From assembly GCA_045628845.1 (NCBI GenBank), contig JAZQQE010000067.1:1-64000 (forward strand): 64,000 nt of DNA, in the 5' to 3' direction. A model generated the notes under the pieces. It saw only the letters and a list, made by a program, of their open reading frames with translations. It made no database searches and had not been told where the DNA came from. This document shows, one piece after another, positions 48,915-56,546 of the stretch (positions are counted from its first letter, which is position 1; each line of letters begins with the position of its first letter). A program made the position numbers and the translations under genes. Source of the DNA: RGIG7949 sp045628845 (GTDB lineage: Bacteria > Bacillota > Clostridia > Oscillospirales > Oscillospiraceae).

Positions 48915-51272
48915 ATGTTCTGCACCAACTGCGGCAAGCAGGTCCCCGACGGAAGCGTGTTCTGCACCGGCTGCGGCACAAAGCTTTGCTTTGCTCAGGT
49001 CGTGGAGAACGCCGTTCCCGAGCAGCCCGCATTCACGGCCCCCGCTCCCGAGCAGCCCGTCTTCACCCAGTCCCAGCAGCCCGTCGCTCCCGCTCCCGAA
49101 GAGCCCGTCTTCAAGGCTCCCGAAGAGCCGGTATTCACTCAGCCCGAGCAGCCGGTCTTCACCGCTCCCCAGCAGCCCGCGTACGCCCAGCAGCCCGCGT
49201 ATACCGCGCCCGCTGCCCAGGCTCCCAAAAAGGCGCCCAAGCTCGGCCTCATCATCGGCATAGCGGCCGCCGTAGTAGTTATCGCGGCGCTCGTCGTGAT
49301 GTTCCTCACCGGAGTCTTCGGCGGACCCAAGGGCAAGGTCGAAAAGGCCGCGCTCAAATCCGTCAAGGCTTACTCCTCCGCCTTCGATGCGCTCGGTGCT
49401 CCCGATTTCAAGGACATCATCAAGAGCCAGAAGTTCTCCGAGGCGCTCAGCTTCACGGTCAAGGAAGTCGAGGGCGACACCTCCTTCAAGGGTCTCGGTG
49501 CCCGCATGGACGTCAACTGCAACACCGACGACCGCCACATAGATGCCTCCATCGTTCCGTATTTTGAAAACGGTGACATCGCCGCCATCCAGCTCCTCAT
49601 CGACAATTCCAAGCTCTACATAGGCTCTCCCGAGATCACCGACGGCGAGTTTTACGGGCTTGACACCGCCACTCTCGGCAGGGATCTCGCCGAGCTCACC
49701 GGCGACGACGAGATCGAGGATATCGGCTTCAATCTCTTCGACCTCCTCGACTCCGCCGAAAAGGTCTCCAAGGACAGCGTGAACGAGAAGGGCATCGACT
49801 CCGCGAACAAGGCGCTCGTCAAGGCTATCGAGGTCAAGAAGGACGGCAAGGAGACCATCAGCGTCAACGGCAGCTCCGTCAAGGCCGACAAGTACCTCGT
49901 CGTCATCCCGCAGAAGGCTCTTGAAGCCTACGTCGACAATCTCGCCAAGAGCTTCGACCTCGGCAAGTACGGCGACGGCCTCGCCGATATCTTTGAGTCC
50001 ATCGGTCTTCCCGACGACTACGTCGACGACATCCGCGATGCCTTTGACGACATCGACATGGACGACCTCACCGACGCCATCAAGGATGATCTCCTCGACG
50101 AGCTCGGCGACATTGAATTCGAAGCCTACGTGAGCGGCGGCTACATCTCCGCCATCATCTTCGAGAAGAAGTTCGACGGCGACAAGTACTGCCTCGAGCT
50201 CTACCTCGGCGGCGGCAAGGAGTACGTCGATGATATCAGCTTCGTTTACTCCGAAAAGTACGACAGCTGGACCGACGAATACACCTTCACCTCCTCCGGC
50301 AACCACGCCGGCAAGGGCGGTGAGTTCACCGACTCCTCCAAGCTCGTCAACAAGTGGGACGACAACAAGGACGTTCTCTTCACCATGGATACCGAGTATG
50401 CCAAGAAGTCCGGCGACCTCGAATTCCGTCTCGTCATCGACGAGGACGACGAGCTCAAGGCCTCCGGCACGCTCGTCATGGACGCCAAGAATCTCGATCT
50501 GAACCTTGACGACTTCAAGGTCAAGTCCTACGGCGACACCGTTTTCAGCGGCGAGCTCGGATTCAAGCTTGCTCCCTACTCCAAGGGCAGCATCTCGGCC
50601 GGTAACGCGAGGATGCTCGCCGACATGGACGAGGAAGACTTCGAGGAGATCGGAACTACCGTGACCGAGAATCTCGAGGAGATCTCCGAGGACCTCGGCA
50701 TCGACCTTCCGTTCCTCCGTCCGGCTCAGGTCTGGACTCAGGAAGACTACGATAACGGCGTGTACTACGGCTACGACTACGGCTACGAGGTCGGCTACGA
50801 CGACGGCTGGGACGAGGTCGACTACGCCGATAATTACGACGACGATCCCGAGAGCGAGGGCTTCTACAACCAGAGCGACGCCTTCATTGAAGGCTACCTG
50901 GAAGGCTACGACTGGGGCTACTACGACGGCTACTACGACGGCTATCCCGGATACTCCCGCTACACCAGCTACGGTGAAAGCTACCCCGGCAGCGGCGGCG
51001 CATTTGAAGACGGCTCCGATTCCTACACTCAGGGTCTCGACGCAGGCTATGACGAGGCCTACGAGGTCGGTTATCAGGACGGCTGGGACGAGGTCGACTG
51101 GGGTCAGAACTATTTCGATGATCCCGAGGACTACGGCTACTACGGAATGGACAGCGAGTTCTGCGACGGCTTCATGGAAGGCTTCTACTACGGCTATGAC
51201 GACGGCTACTACGACGGCTATCCCGGATACTCCCGCTACACCAGCTACGGCGACTCCGCCTACTGGTGGTAA
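48915..51272 (+). CDS. Zinc-ribbon, single-TM protein with large outer domain and duplicated Tyr/Gly/Asp GX3 tail
   Basis: 785 aa, strong AAGGAGGT 8 nt before the ATG. In order: zinc ribbon (Cys3, 6, 17, 20); a Pro-rich stretch of PEQPVF/PEEPVF-type repeats (35-100); one membrane helix (about 110-131) with basic residues before it; a soluble Asp/Lys-rich beta domain (about 135-600) with no Cys; and a tail (612-785) made of two copies of a roughly 80-residue unit. Each unit has Gly at every fourth position (GYDYGYEVGYDDGWDE and the like) and ends DGYYDGYPGYSRYTSYG. With the zinc ribbon inside, the domain and tail face outside. No database family is recognised beyond the zinc ribbon. It lies between the ATPase and permeases of one ABC system, so it may be its cargo-binding or envelope-spanning partner (inference). 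Confidence 0.8.
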   Translation: MFCTNCGKQVPDGSVFCTGCGTKLCFAQVVENAVPEQPAFTAPAPEQPVFTQSQQPVAPAPEEPVFKAPEEPVFTQPEQPVFTAPQQPAYAQQPAYTAPAAQAPKKAPKLGLIIGIAAAVVVIAALVVMFLTGVFGGPKGKVEKAALKSVKAYSSAFDALGAPDFKDIIKSQKFSEALSFTVKEVEGDTSFKGLGARMDVNCNTDDRHIDASIVPYFENGDIAAIQLLIDNSKLYIGSPEITDGEFYGLDTATLGRDLAELTGDDEIEDIGFNLFDLLDSAEKVSKDSVNEKGIDSANKALVKAIEVKKDGKETISVNGSSVKADKYLVVIPQKALEAYVDNLAKSFDLGKYGDGLADIFESIGLPDDYVDDIRDAFDDIDMDDLTDAIKDDLLDELGDIEFEAYVSGGYISAIIFEKKFDGDKYCLELYLGGGKEYVDDISFVYSEKYDSWTDEYTFTSSGNHAGKGGEFTDSSKLVNKWDDNKDVLFTMDTEYAKKSGDLEFRLVIDEDDELKASGTLVMDAKNLDLNLDDFKVKSYGDTVFSGELGFKLAPYSKGSISAGNARMLADMDEEDFEEIGTTVTENLEEISEDLGIDLPFLRPAQVWTQEDYDNGVYYGYDYGYEVGYDDGWDEVDYADNYDDDPESEGFYNQSDAFIEGYLEGYDWGYYDGYYDGYPGYSRYTSYGESYPGSGGAFEDGSDSYTQGLDAGYDEAYEVGYQDGWDEVDWGQNYFDDPEDYGYYGMDSEFCDGFMEGFYYGYDDGYYDGYPGYSRYTSYGDSAYWW
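50748..51269 (+). repeat. Internal tandem duplication encoding the GX3 tail
   Basis: Codons 612-690 (50748-50984) and 704-785 (51024-51269) encode two aligned units sharing YEVGYxDGWDEVD, a DDPE segment, EGYxxGYxxGYYDGYYDGYP-like runs and PGYSRYTSYG. The DNA is also alike, notably the last 40 bases of each unit, so the duplication is recent or kept alike by conversion. Confidence 0.85.
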
Positions 51273-51278
51273 GTTCCG

Positions 51279-52466
51279 TTGAGCACGTTACGGCTTTATT
51301 TTGAACTTTTAATACGTGATTTGGGCAAACTCTGCCGGCAGCTCATGCTGCCGGCAGTGCTTGTCCTTTTTTGTGCTGCTCTGCTCGCAGGTCCCGCGGC
51401 AGAGGCTCTGCTCACCGACGGCGTCGATTTCGAGGGTCTGACCATAGCGGTCACGGCAGACGACGGTGACGGAGCGCCGGAGCTTATCGAGACGATAGGC
51501 GGCAATCTGCGCGACGTCAGGCAGTACTGCACCTTTGCCGCGATGAGCCGCGGTGAGGCGGAATCCGCTCTGCACGGCGGGACGGTCGCCGCCGTGCTCG
51601 ACCTGCCGCCGGGCTTCCTGCGCGGAGTCATGGACAGTACCAATCCCGACGTCACGCTGACGGTACCGTCCGACACGCCGCTCCGCTCCCTGCTCACCTG
51701 CACGGCGGGCACCGCCGCGGCAGACATGCTCGACGCCTTTCAGCGCGCCATATACGCCGTGCTCGACTCCTACGACGTCTCCCCCGCTCCCGGGCTGTCG
51801 CGCGACGACGTGACGCTGCAGATAAATCTGCGCTGCATAGGCTGGGCGCTCGGGCGTGAAAAGAGCTTCGTCTATTCCTCCGTCAGCCCCGCGGGCGCGC
51901 TCGACCCCGCGCGGCACTACACGCTGAGCCTGCTCGCGTATTTCGTGCTCGCCTGCGCGCCGCTCGCCGCCGGTTTGTACGCCGCGCCGCGGCTGCGCGC
52001 GTACAGACGGCTCCGCTGTGCCGGGCACGGCGCGGGAGTATACTGGGCGTCCGCCGTCACGGCATCGGCGCTCGTTCTGCTCCCGGCCGTATTCGTGCTC
52101 ACGCTGCTCGCGGGCACGGAGCCCCTGCGTGCGCTCGGCTCCGCGGCGGCGTGGTCTCTTTTCGCCGCGGTCTCGTACGCTTTCTTCTCGCTTCTCATGC
52201 CGACCGTCTCCGGCAGCGGGACGGTCTCCTTCCTCACGGCGTTCGCGGCGCTCTTCCTCTCGGGCGGGATACTTCCGCCCGCGCTGCTCCCGCGTACGCT
52301 GCAAAACGCCGCGTGGCTCTCCCCCGTGACGGCCATGCGCTCCCTTGCGGCGGGTGAGCCCGGGGCTCTGCCTCTCGCCGCGTTCTGCGTATGGTGCGCC
52401 CTGCTCGCCGCGGCGGGCCTGCTGCTCTGCCGCCGCAGGATGGAAAGGGGTGAAGGCTCTCAATGA
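51279..52466 (+). CDS. ABC-2 type permease, first subunit
   Basis: 395 aa, from TTG at 51279 with GGTGG about 9 nt upstream, 6 bp after the previous stop. One membrane helix at about 22-42, then a roughly 180-residue extracellular region (TVAAVLDLPPGFLRG...), then five to six helices (about 220-390). This is the topology of ABC-2/YhgE-type exporters. The closing helices contain SGGILPPALLPRTLQNAAWLSPVTAMRSL, a typical ABC-2 motif region. Confidence 0.85.
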   Translation: MSTLRLYFELLIRDLGKLCRQLMLPAVLVLFCAALLAGPAAEALLTDGVDFEGLTIAVTADDGDGAPELIETIGGNLRDVRQYCTFAAMSRGEAESALHGGTVAAVLDLPPGFLRGVMDSTNPDVTLTVPSDTPLRSLLTCTAGTAAADMLDAFQRAIYAVLDSYDVSPAPGLSRDDVTLQINLRCIGWALGREKSFVYSSVSPAGALDPARHYTLSLLAYFVLACAPLAAGLYAAPRLRAYRRLRCAGHGAGVYWASAVTASALVLLPAVFVLTLLAGTEPLRALGSAAAWSLFAAVSYAFFSLLMPTVSGSGTVSFLTAFAALFLSGGILPPALLPRTLQNAAWLSPVTAMRSLAAGEPGALPLAAFCVWCALLAAAGLLLCRRRMERGEGSQ

Positions 52467-53464
52467 GGTACTTCTTCCGTTCCTTCATGCTCGCCCTCGG
52501 CGATACGGTGCGCCGTCCGCGCGATCTGATAGCCTGCGCAGTGCTCCCGCTGCTCGCGGCGCTCTTCCTGCTCGCAGTACCGTCGGACGAGCTCGCCGCG
52601 CCCGTGCGTGTCGGCGTCGTCTCCGAATGTGAGGGCGACTCGCTGAGCCCTCTCCTTGAGGAATACTCCGGCGTCATCAGCTTTGTCCCGGCAGAACGTG
52701 AGACGATGGAGCGCGAGGTCGCCGTTTCGCGCTGGGACTGCGGCATTATCATCCCGGAGGATTTTGCGGAGCGCGTCTCGGAGCTTGATACCGAGCGTCT
52801 GCTGACGCTTGTGACGGGCCCCGGCTCGACAGCGTACCCCATCGTGCGCGAGGCGGTAAGCGCCTGCCTCGCGCGGCTCATCGCGCCGGGGATGGCCGGG
52901 GATTACATGGAAAGCGCCGGGATAGTCCCCTCCGGCATCGAGTCCGGCGCGGAGCGCGTCGACGTGATAGTGGTGACGGCGGAGGGCGCTCCCTCCGAGC
53001 CCGGAAAGCTCGCGGAAAGCGTTTGGTCCCGCCTTGCGATGGCGGCTCTCTCGGCCGCGGCGGCGGTCTACGTCCTGCTGATATCCTGCGACGTTGGGCT
53101 CCGGTACTGCGGCAGTGCGGGGCGCATAGAGCGCAGGCTCCGCCCCGGAACGCTCGTACTTCTCCCCCGCGTGCTCGCGCCGCTCGTGCCGCTCGCGGCG
53201 GCGGTCGCGCTCTCGGCACTCATACTCTCGGACTTCACGCTGATGGCTCCGCTCGCGGAGCTGCTCGCCCTGCTCGCGTCGCTCTCTCTGCTCGTCAGCC
53301 GCATCAAAGGCGCTCCTGCGGCGCTTCCCGTGCTTGTCCCGTTCGTACCGGTCGTGGCATTCCTCTGCGCGTTTCTGCCGCGTACGTGGCTTCTGCTGCC
53401 CGCGGCGGGCGTCCTGCTCGTGTTGTCGCTTCTGTGCGACGTCCGGATACGCAGACGCGCGTGA
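52463..53464 (+). CDS. ABC-2 type permease, second subunit
   Basis: 333 aa, ATG overlapping the previous stop by 4 bp. Same plan as its neighbour: helix at about 24-42, extracellular region with PEDFAERV (compare PPGFLRGV), then five helices from about 190. The two would form a heterodimeric channel. It lacks the long final part of the first subunit. The structured repeat element begins 18 bp after its stop. Confidence 0.82.
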   Translation: MRYFFRSFMLALGDTVRRPRDLIACAVLPLLAALFLLAVPSDELAAPVRVGVVSECEGDSLSPLLEEYSGVISFVPAERETMEREVAVSRWDCGIIIPEDFAERVSELDTERLLTLVTGPGSTAYPIVREAVSACLARLIAPGMAGDYMESAGIVPSGIESGAERVDVIVVTAEGAPSEPGKLAESVWSRLAMAALSAAAAVYVLLISCDVGLRYCGSAGRIERRLRPGTLVLLPRVLAPLVPLAAAVALSALILSDFTLMAPLAELLALLASLSLLVSRIKGAPAALPVLVPFVPVVAFLCAFLPRTWLLLPAAGVLLVLSLLCDVRIRRRA

Positions 53465-53482
53465 GAGCGATTTCCGCAAAGC

Positions 53483-53757
53483 AAAAACAGCGTCCGAAAA
53501 CGGGACAGTCAGATAAGGAGAGAGGCGCAGGCGGAATTTTCGTTTTCGAACGAAGGCGTATGCCGATACGTCGAGCGAGAAAACGGAAATAGGCAAAAAA
53601 CCTTTGAAATCTCTTGCGAAGCAAGTCATTACTCATAGAAACAGTAAAGCCGGGATAGAAGTTTTCGCTTCTATCCCGGGCTTTTTATATTGTTTTTTGC
53701 TGTTCCGGCAAGAAAAAATCCTTAGATGGCTGTCCCGAAAGCGGACGCTGTTTTTTT
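53483..53757 (+). repeat. Structured intergenic repeat element, apparently full copy (about 275 bp)
   Basis: Outer arms AAAAACAGCGTCCG (53483-53496) and CGGACGCTGTTTTT (53742-53755) are perfect inverted repeats. Inside them CGGGACAG (53501-53508) pairs with CTGTCCCG (53730-53737). Within lie a 12-bp stem (ATTTTCGTTTTC with GAAAACGGAAAT, about 53537-53590) capped by a further hairpin, a CTTGC/GCAAG hairpin and a 12-bp GC-rich terminator-like hairpin (about 53652-53685). The right half matches bases 1-145. It fills the gap between convergent genes, and T-tracts on both outer ends would allow termination in both directions. Confidence 0.85.
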
Positions 53758-53765
53758 CTATAATG

Positions 53766-55271
53766 TTATTCGGCTTCGGCGCGGCAGAGCTTGATGCCCG
53801 CGAGCGCGACCGCGACCATGTACCAGAAGAGGCACATGACGCGCGGGTAGTTCCACAGATAGTCCGCGAAGCCGCAGACGAGCGAGCCGCAGACGGCGGA
53901 GACACCGCCTATCGTCACCATTCTGACGGCGAGCGGCACCTTCTCCTTGACGGCTCTGATGCCCTCGCGTATCGTGCAGATCATGCCCGTCACGAACGAG
54001 GCTATGCCGAGCAGGCCCATCTCTGCCCACACCTGAAGAAAGATGTCGTGCGCGTGCACGAAGGGCCCTCTGCCGCTGTAAAGATTATACTCCGTGATGA
54101 ATTCCTTGACGGCGGGCGTACCGAGGCCCGCGCCGCGCACGGGCGACAGCTTTATGAGCTTTATCGCCGCGCGGAAAAGCGGGAAGCGGCTCGACGTCGA
54201 TAGGTCGTTCATGTTCGTTATCGTGCCGATTCGGTTGAGTACCGTCTGCGGCAGAAGTGGGACGAGTATGACGCACACCACCGCGCCGACGGGCACGAGG
54301 CGCACGTTCCACATGAACACGAAGACAACTATCGCGACCGCGAAGCCGACCCAGCTCGCGCGCGAGTAGGTCATCAGCAGGGCCGCGGTGCCTATGCAGA
54401 ATACGCCGAGCGCCGCGAGCTTCCCCGTCCATCTGCGCGAGCAGACGACGAGCGCGAGGATGACCGGGAGCATTATCATCAGCACCTCGGCAAAGGCGTT
54501 CGGGTTGTCGTAGAAGGAGAATATGCGCCCGGGGATGCCGGCATTGACCGTCAGGTCGACGTAGGACGGGTTGACCTCGATGCCCCGGATGCGCTGATAG
54601 ATGCCGTAGAGCGATATGACGAGAGTTCCGAGGGCCGCACCTCCGGCGAGCCTCACGAGCTGCTTTCCATCCTTCACGGCGCTGACGGTGACGAGCACGC
54701 AGAGGGCGCAGGAGAGATGATAGCCGAGGAAGCGCGTGCTCAAGCTGCGGTAGCGCGAGAATGCTACGGCGAGCACTACGGCCGCCGCGAACGCGACGAG
54801 GTACGGGCTCAGCGCGGAGAGCCTGAAGCGCTGCTCCTTATGGCGCATCCCGCCTATCACGAAGAGGAGGAGGACGACCGCAAAGCCCGCAAGGCTGTAT
54901 GCATTGTTCCATTTTTCATACGGCACGACCATTATTGCCGTCAGCACCCACGCGGCAATAACGGCACATTCCGTACCGAGCCTGAAAACGAAACGCGCGA
55001 AAAGGCTGCCGTCGAATACGCGCGAAAACCTTTCGTAAAGCATATTCAGCAGCTTCGCCGGGATGTTGACCGCGAAGGTCAGCGCGCGGCAGGTCACGCT
55101 TCCGCCCCACGCCTCGGTGAGCGGGTTTTTCTTTCTGAGTATCGAGCCGAGCAGACTGTTATGGCACGCGGAGAGTATCTTCGTCGTCAGATGCCACAAA
55201 AAGCTCTCGCTGTACAGCTTCCACAGGAAGAGCAGGAACCTGTACGTCACGCTCTCTTTTGCATAGTTCAT
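53766..55271 (-). CDS. O-antigen ligase/polymerase (Wzy_C/WaaL) family membrane protein
   Basis: 501 aa, about 12 membrane helices with a long loop carrying the Wzy_C features MTYSRASWVGF and GRGPFVHAHDIFLQVWAEMGLLG (the conserved His). Such proteins ligate or polymerise surface glycans on undecaprenyl carriers. It lies 10 bp downstream of a GT2 glycosyltransferase on the same strand, so the two form a small surface-glycan operon. The N-terminal 100 residues are an extra, mildly amphipathic segment not typical of the core family. Confidence 0.85.
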   Translation of the reverse strand: MNYAKESVTYRFLLFLWKLYSESFLWHLTTKILSACHNSLLGSILRKKNPLTEAWGGSVTCRALTFAVNIPAKLLNMLYERFSRVFDGSLFARFVFRLGTECAVIAAWVLTAIMVVPYEKWNNAYSLAGFAVVLLLFVIGGMRHKEQRFRLSALSPYLVAFAAAVVLAVAFSRYRSLSTRFLGYHLSCALCVLVTVSAVKDGKQLVRLAGGAALGTLVISLYGIYQRIRGIEVNPSYVDLTVNAGIPGRIFSFYDNPNAFAEVLMIMLPVILALVVCSRRWTGKLAALGVFCIGTAALLMTYSRASWVGFAVAIVVFVFMWNVRLVPVGAVVCVILVPLLPQTVLNRIGTITNMNDLSTSSRFPLFRAAIKLIKLSPVRGAGLGTPAVKEFITEYNLYSGRGPFVHAHDIFLQVWAEMGLLGIASFVTGMICTIREGIRAVKEKVPLAVRMVTIGGVSAVCGSLVCGFADYLWNYPRVMCLFWYMVAVALAGIKLCRAEAE

Positions 55272-55281
55272 ATGATTATCC

Positions 55282-56292
55282 TCACGTACGGTTCCTGACA
55301 GTATAAAGCGTTGCCAGGAGGCCGAAATATCCGTGTCTTATCAGCTCGACGACGAGCTGCTTGTTGCGGCTGAGTCCCGTCGGGTGCATGGAGCGCACCG
55401 TCTCGCCGAGCTCCTCCGCGTACTGCCTGACGCGGGCCTTCTTCTCCGCCTTCGAAGCGGGATTGCCCGCCGCGAATTCATTTGACACTGCGATGAGCAG
55501 GCCCGCCCACTCCGAGCTCGCACGCCATTGCGGCGCGTCTATCCCGAAGCGCTCGACGAGCTTCTCCTTGCGGAGCATGAAGGAGCGGAAGGTCTCCATA
55601 TAGTCCTTCATGTATTTATGGGTCGCGGAGGCGGTGTTCCACCAATAGTAATACAGAGGCTTTGCCGAAATGGCGAGCTTTTGGGAATACATGAAGTATT
55701 CCGCGAGGAACAGCTCGTCTTCAAGATACGCGCCGTCGAAAACGATGCCGTGCTCGGCGATGATGCTCCGCGTATAGAGGAAGCGCCAGATGAAGCCGTT
55801 GAGCACCGCGCCGCCGCTGCCGAGCCTGTCGCCTATGAGCGGAGCGACGAAGTCCCTGCGTATCTCCTCGGCGCCGTACGTTCCCTCGGGGAGCACCGGC
55901 CTTTCCTCCGTCTGCACACCGCTCTCGGAGACGTTGTAGTGAGCGCAGCCCGCGCTGTCCGCTCCCGCGGAGCGAGCGGCTTCAAGAAGCACCTCGAGCA
56001 TATCGGGCGCGTACCAGTCGTCGCTGTCGGCAAAGGCGATGTACTCGCCGCACGCCGCGACAAGGCCCGCGTTGCGCGCAGAGGATACGCCGCCGTTTTC
56101 CTTATGGATGACGCGGACTCTCCCGTCCTCCGCGGCGATCGCGTCGCACAATGCGCCGCTCCCGTCGGGCGAGCCGTCGTCGATGAGGATGAGCTCCAGG
56201 TCCGTCACCGTCTGCCCGAGCACGGAATCCGTGCACTTGCGCAGGAATTTTTCGGCCTTGTATACGGGAACTATGACAGAGACGAGAGCCAT
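55282..56292 (-). CDS. GT2 family glycosyltransferase
   Basis: 336 aa. GT-A fold: VSVIVPVYKAEKFLRKCTDSVLGQT, IDDGSPDGSG, ENGGVSSARNAGL, FADSDDWYAP (DxD) and the C-terminal membrane-associating helical part. It transfers a sugar from an NDP donor to a surface glycan precursor; donor and acceptor are unknown. Last gene before the tRNA terminator. Confidence 0.9.
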   Translation of the reverse strand: MALVSVIVPVYKAEKFLRKCTDSVLGQTVTDLELILIDDGSPDGSGALCDAIAAEDGRVRVIHKENGGVSSARNAGLVAACGEYIAFADSDDWYAPDMLEVLLEAARSAGADSAGCAHYNVSESGVQTEERPVLPEGTYGAEEIRRDFVAPLIGDRLGSGGAVLNGFIWRFLYTRSIIAEHGIVFDGAYLEDELFLAEYFMYSQKLAISAKPLYYYWWNTASATHKYMKDYMETFRSFMLRKEKLVERFGIDAPQWRASSEWAGLLIAVSNEFAAGNPASKAEKKARVRQYAEELGETVRSMHPTGLSRNKQLVVELIRHGYFGLLATLYTVRNRT

Positions 56293-56378
56293 CGTGTATC
56301 CTCCTTTGCTTACCAGTCGATAATATCACATCCTGCGGAAAAGGGCAACCGAAAGGCTCCTTTTCCGGGAAAGGGCAT

Positions 56379-56408
56379 AAAAAAGAGGCACACGACCGTG
56401 TGCCTCTT
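56379..56408 (-). terminator. Terminator downstream of tRNA-Cys
   Basis: Minus strand AAGAGGCACACG (56408-56397) pairs with CGTGTGCCTCTT (56394-56383), then TTTTTT. It lies 6 bp after the encoded CCA. Confidence 0.92.
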
Positions 56409-56414
56409 CGATTA

Positions 56415-56489
56415 TGGAGGCGCCAACCAGATTTGAACTGGTGAATCGAGGTTTTGCAGACCTCTGCCTTACCTCTTGGCTATGGCGCC
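56415..56489 (-). tRNA. tRNA-Cys (GCA)
   Basis: Acceptor stem GGCGCCA/TGGCGCC, anticodon stem GAGGT/ACCTC around CTGCAAA (anticodon GCA), T-stem ACCAG/CTGGT with TTCAAAT, discriminator U. The 3' CCA is encoded (56417-56415). Single gene with its own promoter and terminator. Confidence 0.97.
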
Positions 56490-56505
56490 GGACTCAACGT
56501 GCCAT

Positions 56506-56534
56506 AGTATAGCATAAGGCCGGCGTTTACGCAA
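56506..56534 (-). promoter_or_regulatory. Promoter of tRNA-Cys
   Basis: Minus strand TTGCGT (56534-56529), 17 bp, TATACT (56511-56506), ending 16 bp before the mature 5' end. Confidence 0.85.
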
Positions 56535-56546
56535 GTGCTTTTTTTA

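Noticed and set aside
49020..49220. PEQPVF-type short repeats as a possible CRISPR or satellite array
   Set aside because: They are in-frame, degenerate codon repeats within a Pro-rich protein linker, with no spacers.
48738..50306. A 522-codon minus-strand frame opposite the zinc-ribbon protein
   Set aside because: The opposite frame has AAGGAGGT, a zinc ribbon and a clean membrane helix; this frame is an Asp/Glu/Val/Leu shadow.
53604..54203. A 199-codon plus-strand frame starting in the repeat element
   Set aside because: Its first 45 codons are the repeat, shown to lack coding constraint, and the rest is antisense to the O-antigen ligase gene.
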